From: UBA1715 sp964346725
GTDB taxonomy: Bacteria > Bacteroidota > Bacteroidia > Bacteroidales > UBA1715
DNA: 64,000 bases
Direction: 5' to 3'
Assembly: GCA_964346725.1 (NCBI GenBank)
Contig: CAYFVM010000003.1
Location: 62,001 to 126,000, forward strand
This document shows positions 62,251 through 64,000 of this stretch, piece by piece; the first letter of the stretch is position 1, and each line of letters opens with the position of its first letter. The translations under genes were made by a program, and so were the position numbers. Under the pieces are notes generated by a model. That model worked only from the letters and a program-made list of their open reading frames with translations. It had not been told where the DNA came from and searched no databases.

Positions 62251-63563
62251 GTGAGAAAACAGTATTTTCAAGAGACATTGTAGATAAAGCGTTGGCAGAA
62301 AATGGAATAGCTGATGTTTCAAAAGCTTCAATACGACAAATTGTAAAAGTTGTTCGCGATATAGAAAAAGCAACCGGCGATGAGTTTGTGAAAATGGAAA
62401 TGGGTGTACCGGGTTTGCCTCCTGCACAAGTTGGTGTAGAAGCAGAAATTGAAGCATTGAAAAACGGTTGTGCGTCTATCTATCCTCCTATAGAAGGTAT
62501 GTATGAGCTAAAAGAACAAATGTCATTGTTCGTTAAAAATTTCCTTGATATAAAAGTATCTCCAGAATCTTGTGTACCGACCGTTGGTTCAATGCAAGCA
62601 AGTTTTGCTGCATTTCTAACTGTTGGCCGTCGCGATGCAAAAAAGACCAAAATACTCTTCATAGACCCTGGATTCCCAGTACAAAAGCAACAACTTCAGA
62701 TGATGGGTATTCCCTATGAAACATTTGATGTCTTTAATTATAGAGGAGAAGCATTGCGCGGAAAATTGGAATCATATTGCAAAAAAGGCGACATTGCTAC
62801 AATTGTATATTCTAGTCCAAACAATCCTTCTTGGATTTCGTTTAGTGATGCCGAATTGAAAATTATTGGAGAAATTGCCAACACATATGATGTTGTAATT
62901 ATTGAAGATTTGGCCTATTTCGCTATGGATTTTCGAAAAGATTACGGCAATCCTGGTGTGCCACCATACCAACCAACGGTAGCGAAATATACAGACAGCT
63001 ATATTTTGTTAATATCTGCTTCAAAGGCATTTAGTTATGCTGGACAACGAATTGCATCGTTAGTCATTTCAGATACATTATATGAAATGAAATTTCCGGA
63101 TTTACTTCGTTTCTATGCGCAAGAAGAATTGGGACGTGCCATGATATATGGTGCTGTGTATGCCTTGACATCTGGAACTGCATTTTCAGCTCAATATGCG
63201 TTTACTGCTATTTTGAAAGCAGTAAACAATGGTACTTACAATTTCAGAAACGACATTTTAGAATATGGGAAACGTGCAAAACAAATGAAAGACATCTTTG
63301 TGCAAAATGGGTTTGAAATTGTGTATGATTCCGATATGGAAGAACCGGTAGGCGATGGTTTTTATTTCACCGTTGGATATCCGGGAATGACCGGTGGCGA
63401 ACTGCTCGCTGAATTATTGTACTATGGCGTAAGTGCCATTACATTGGACATTACAGGTAGCGATCGTCAAGGATTGCGTGCTTGTACATCACAAATGTCA
63501 CAACACAAAATAGATTTGTTGCGTGATAGAGCTAAATTATTCAATGAGAATCATAAAAAATAG
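62247..63563 (+). CDS. pyridoxal phosphate-dependent aminotransferase, class I/II
   Basis: The 438-residue protein has the fold type I marks: YPPIEGMYELKEQMS, VYSSPNNPSWISFSDAEL (the NPS stretch in place of NPTG), VIIEDLAYFAMD, and the Schiff-base lysine in SASKAFSYAGQRIASL. The substrate is unknown; aspartate, aromatic and kynurenine transaminases share these features. The start codon overlaps the M1 peptidase stop (ATGA), so translation is probably coupled, which could link peptide breakdown with amino-acid transamination (inference). Confidence 0.9.
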   Translation: MSEKTVFSRDIVDKALAENGIADVSKASIRQIVKVVRDIEKATGDEFVKMEMGVPGLPPAQVGVEAEIEALKNGCASIYPPIEGMYELKEQMSLFVKNFLDIKVSPESCVPTVGSMQASFAAFLTVGRRDAKKTKILFIDPGFPVQKQQLQMMGIPYETFDVFNYRGEALRGKLESYCKKGDIATIVYSSPNNPSWISFSDAELKIIGEIANTYDVVIIEDLAYFAMDFRKDYGNPGVPPYQPTVAKYTDSYILLISASKAFSYAGQRIASLVISDTLYEMKFPDLLRFYAQEELGRAMIYGAVYALTSGTAFSAQYAFTAILKAVNNGTYNFRNDILEYGKRAKQMKDIFVQNGFEIVYDSDMEEPVGDGFYFTVGYPGMTGGELLAELLYYGVSAITLDITGSDRQGLRACTSQMSQHKIDLLRDRAKLFNENHKK

Positions 63564-63619
63564 AAGTATAATTTATTAGTAATTTTTCAGTACAAGTAAA
63601 AAGGCTGAGAAAAAAAACG

Positions 63620-63627
63620 TATTTTTG
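63620..63627 (+). promoter_or_regulatory. promoter -7 box of the 63652 gene
   Basis: TATTTTTG, 25 nt before the start codon. Confidence 0.5.
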
Positions 63628-63651
63628 AGCAAATAATTTAAACAAGCGATT

Positions 63652-63915
63652 ATGGCAAATAAAAGAGATTTTAAAAAGGATGTAGATGGAGTGTTTGCAA
63701 CAGTTATAGAAGAATGCTTATTTACAGCAGACGCATTTCCGGCTAAAAGAGATTCAGTAGATAAAATTATTGATGAAGTTGTTACGTTATATCAAGACAC
63801 TCGTTTTGCATACAAAATGGATGGAAAAATGTCCAATAAAGCATTCTATAATGGATTGTTGACAAACTACATGGCTAAAATGAGTGAAATCATTTCCAAA
63901 TTGAATGCAAAATAG
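63652..63915 (+). CDS. small conserved protein of unknown function
   Basis: The 87-residue, probably all-helical protein (KRDFKKDVDGVFATVIEECLF, SVDKIIDEVVTLYQDTRFAYKM, KMSNKAFYNGLLTNYMAKMSEII) resembles short proteins found widely in Bacteroidota. No catalytic motif, signal or membrane segment is visible. It has its own promoter and a strong terminator, and ends the window. Confidence 0.78.
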   Translation: MANKRDFKKDVDGVFATVIEECLFTADAFPAKRDSVDKIIDEVVTLYQDTRFAYKMDGKMSNKAFYNGLLTNYMAKMSEIISKLNAK

Positions 63916-63941
63916 AAATTCGTATTTTGTTTACGTTCAAT

Positions 63942-63974
63942 AAAAAAGTCCAACCTTTCGGGTTGGACTTTTTT
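63942..63974 (+). terminator. rho-independent terminator after the 63652 gene
   Basis: AAAAAAGTCCAACC (63942-63955) pairs with GGTTGGACTTTTTT (63961-63974), with a TTTCG loop and a T run. Confidence 0.93.
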
Positions 63975-64000
63975 ATGCCTTCCAGAATACAAATACGATA

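Overview
The window is an AT-rich piece of a Bacteroidales (phylum Bacteroidota) chromosome. The evidence is the gene content: YncE/BtuG-like lipoprotein next to a BtuB-type TonB receptor, S46 dipeptidyl-peptidase, DUF4301, DUF3822, viroplasmin-RNase H fusion, PIN-PhoH protein, and a long single-family CPA2 antiporter. Many intergenic regions also carry the Bacteroidota promoter, TTTG about 19-23 nt upstream of TAnnTTTG. No rRNA, tRNA, CRISPR array, insertion sequence, integrase or phage gene was seen. One run of 100 N (21188-21287) is a scaffold gap and interrupts a helicase gene.

Layout. 1-14.8 kb: clpC (3' end cut off by the window edge), gyrA, a TPR protein, pheS, a cyclophilin-type isomerase divergent from a guanine deaminase, then lysS-gpsA-valS. 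14.8-18.1 kb: a vitamin B12 uptake operon (BtuB-like receptor, BtuG-like propeller lipoprotein) behind a cobalamin riboswitch. 18.1-21.8 kb: crcB, a ComA-like phosphosulfolactate synthase and DUF4301 in one operon, then the gapped helicase. 21.9-29.4 kb: a pseudopilin-like membrane protein, DUF3822, rsmD, serB, asnA, yicC, gmk and two envelope proteins. 29.4-35.9 kb: YebC family, an acidic protein, glmM, a beta-barrel protein with calcium-binding-like repeats and a SPOR-domain protein. 35.9-40.8 kb: gpmI, DUF2147, dgkA and a CPA2 antiporter split at an A7 slippery site. 40.8-49.9 kb: TPR-ribH, a long operon (DUF2520, kdsC, UbiA family, maf, S46 peptidase, AI-2E family), phoH and HU. 50-64 kb: an ABC-F protein, guaA, a phenylacetate-CoA ligase/ACT/small protein/SSS symporter operon, RNase H divergent from grpE-dnaJ, an envelope protein with an M1 peptidase and an aminotransferase, and a small conserved protein.

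Most of the window is core housekeeping and envelope biology, with no genomic island. The observations most worth a second look are: the antiporter split exactly at A AAA AAA C followed by a stop; a 9-N9-9 inverted repeat in the grpE leader with the geometry, but not the sequence, of a CIRCE operator; the ABC-F protein with one intact and one degenerate ATP site; ComA without other coenzyme M genes, translationally coupled to a fluoride channel; and a pseudopilin-like/DUF3822/rsmD cluster of unknown role.
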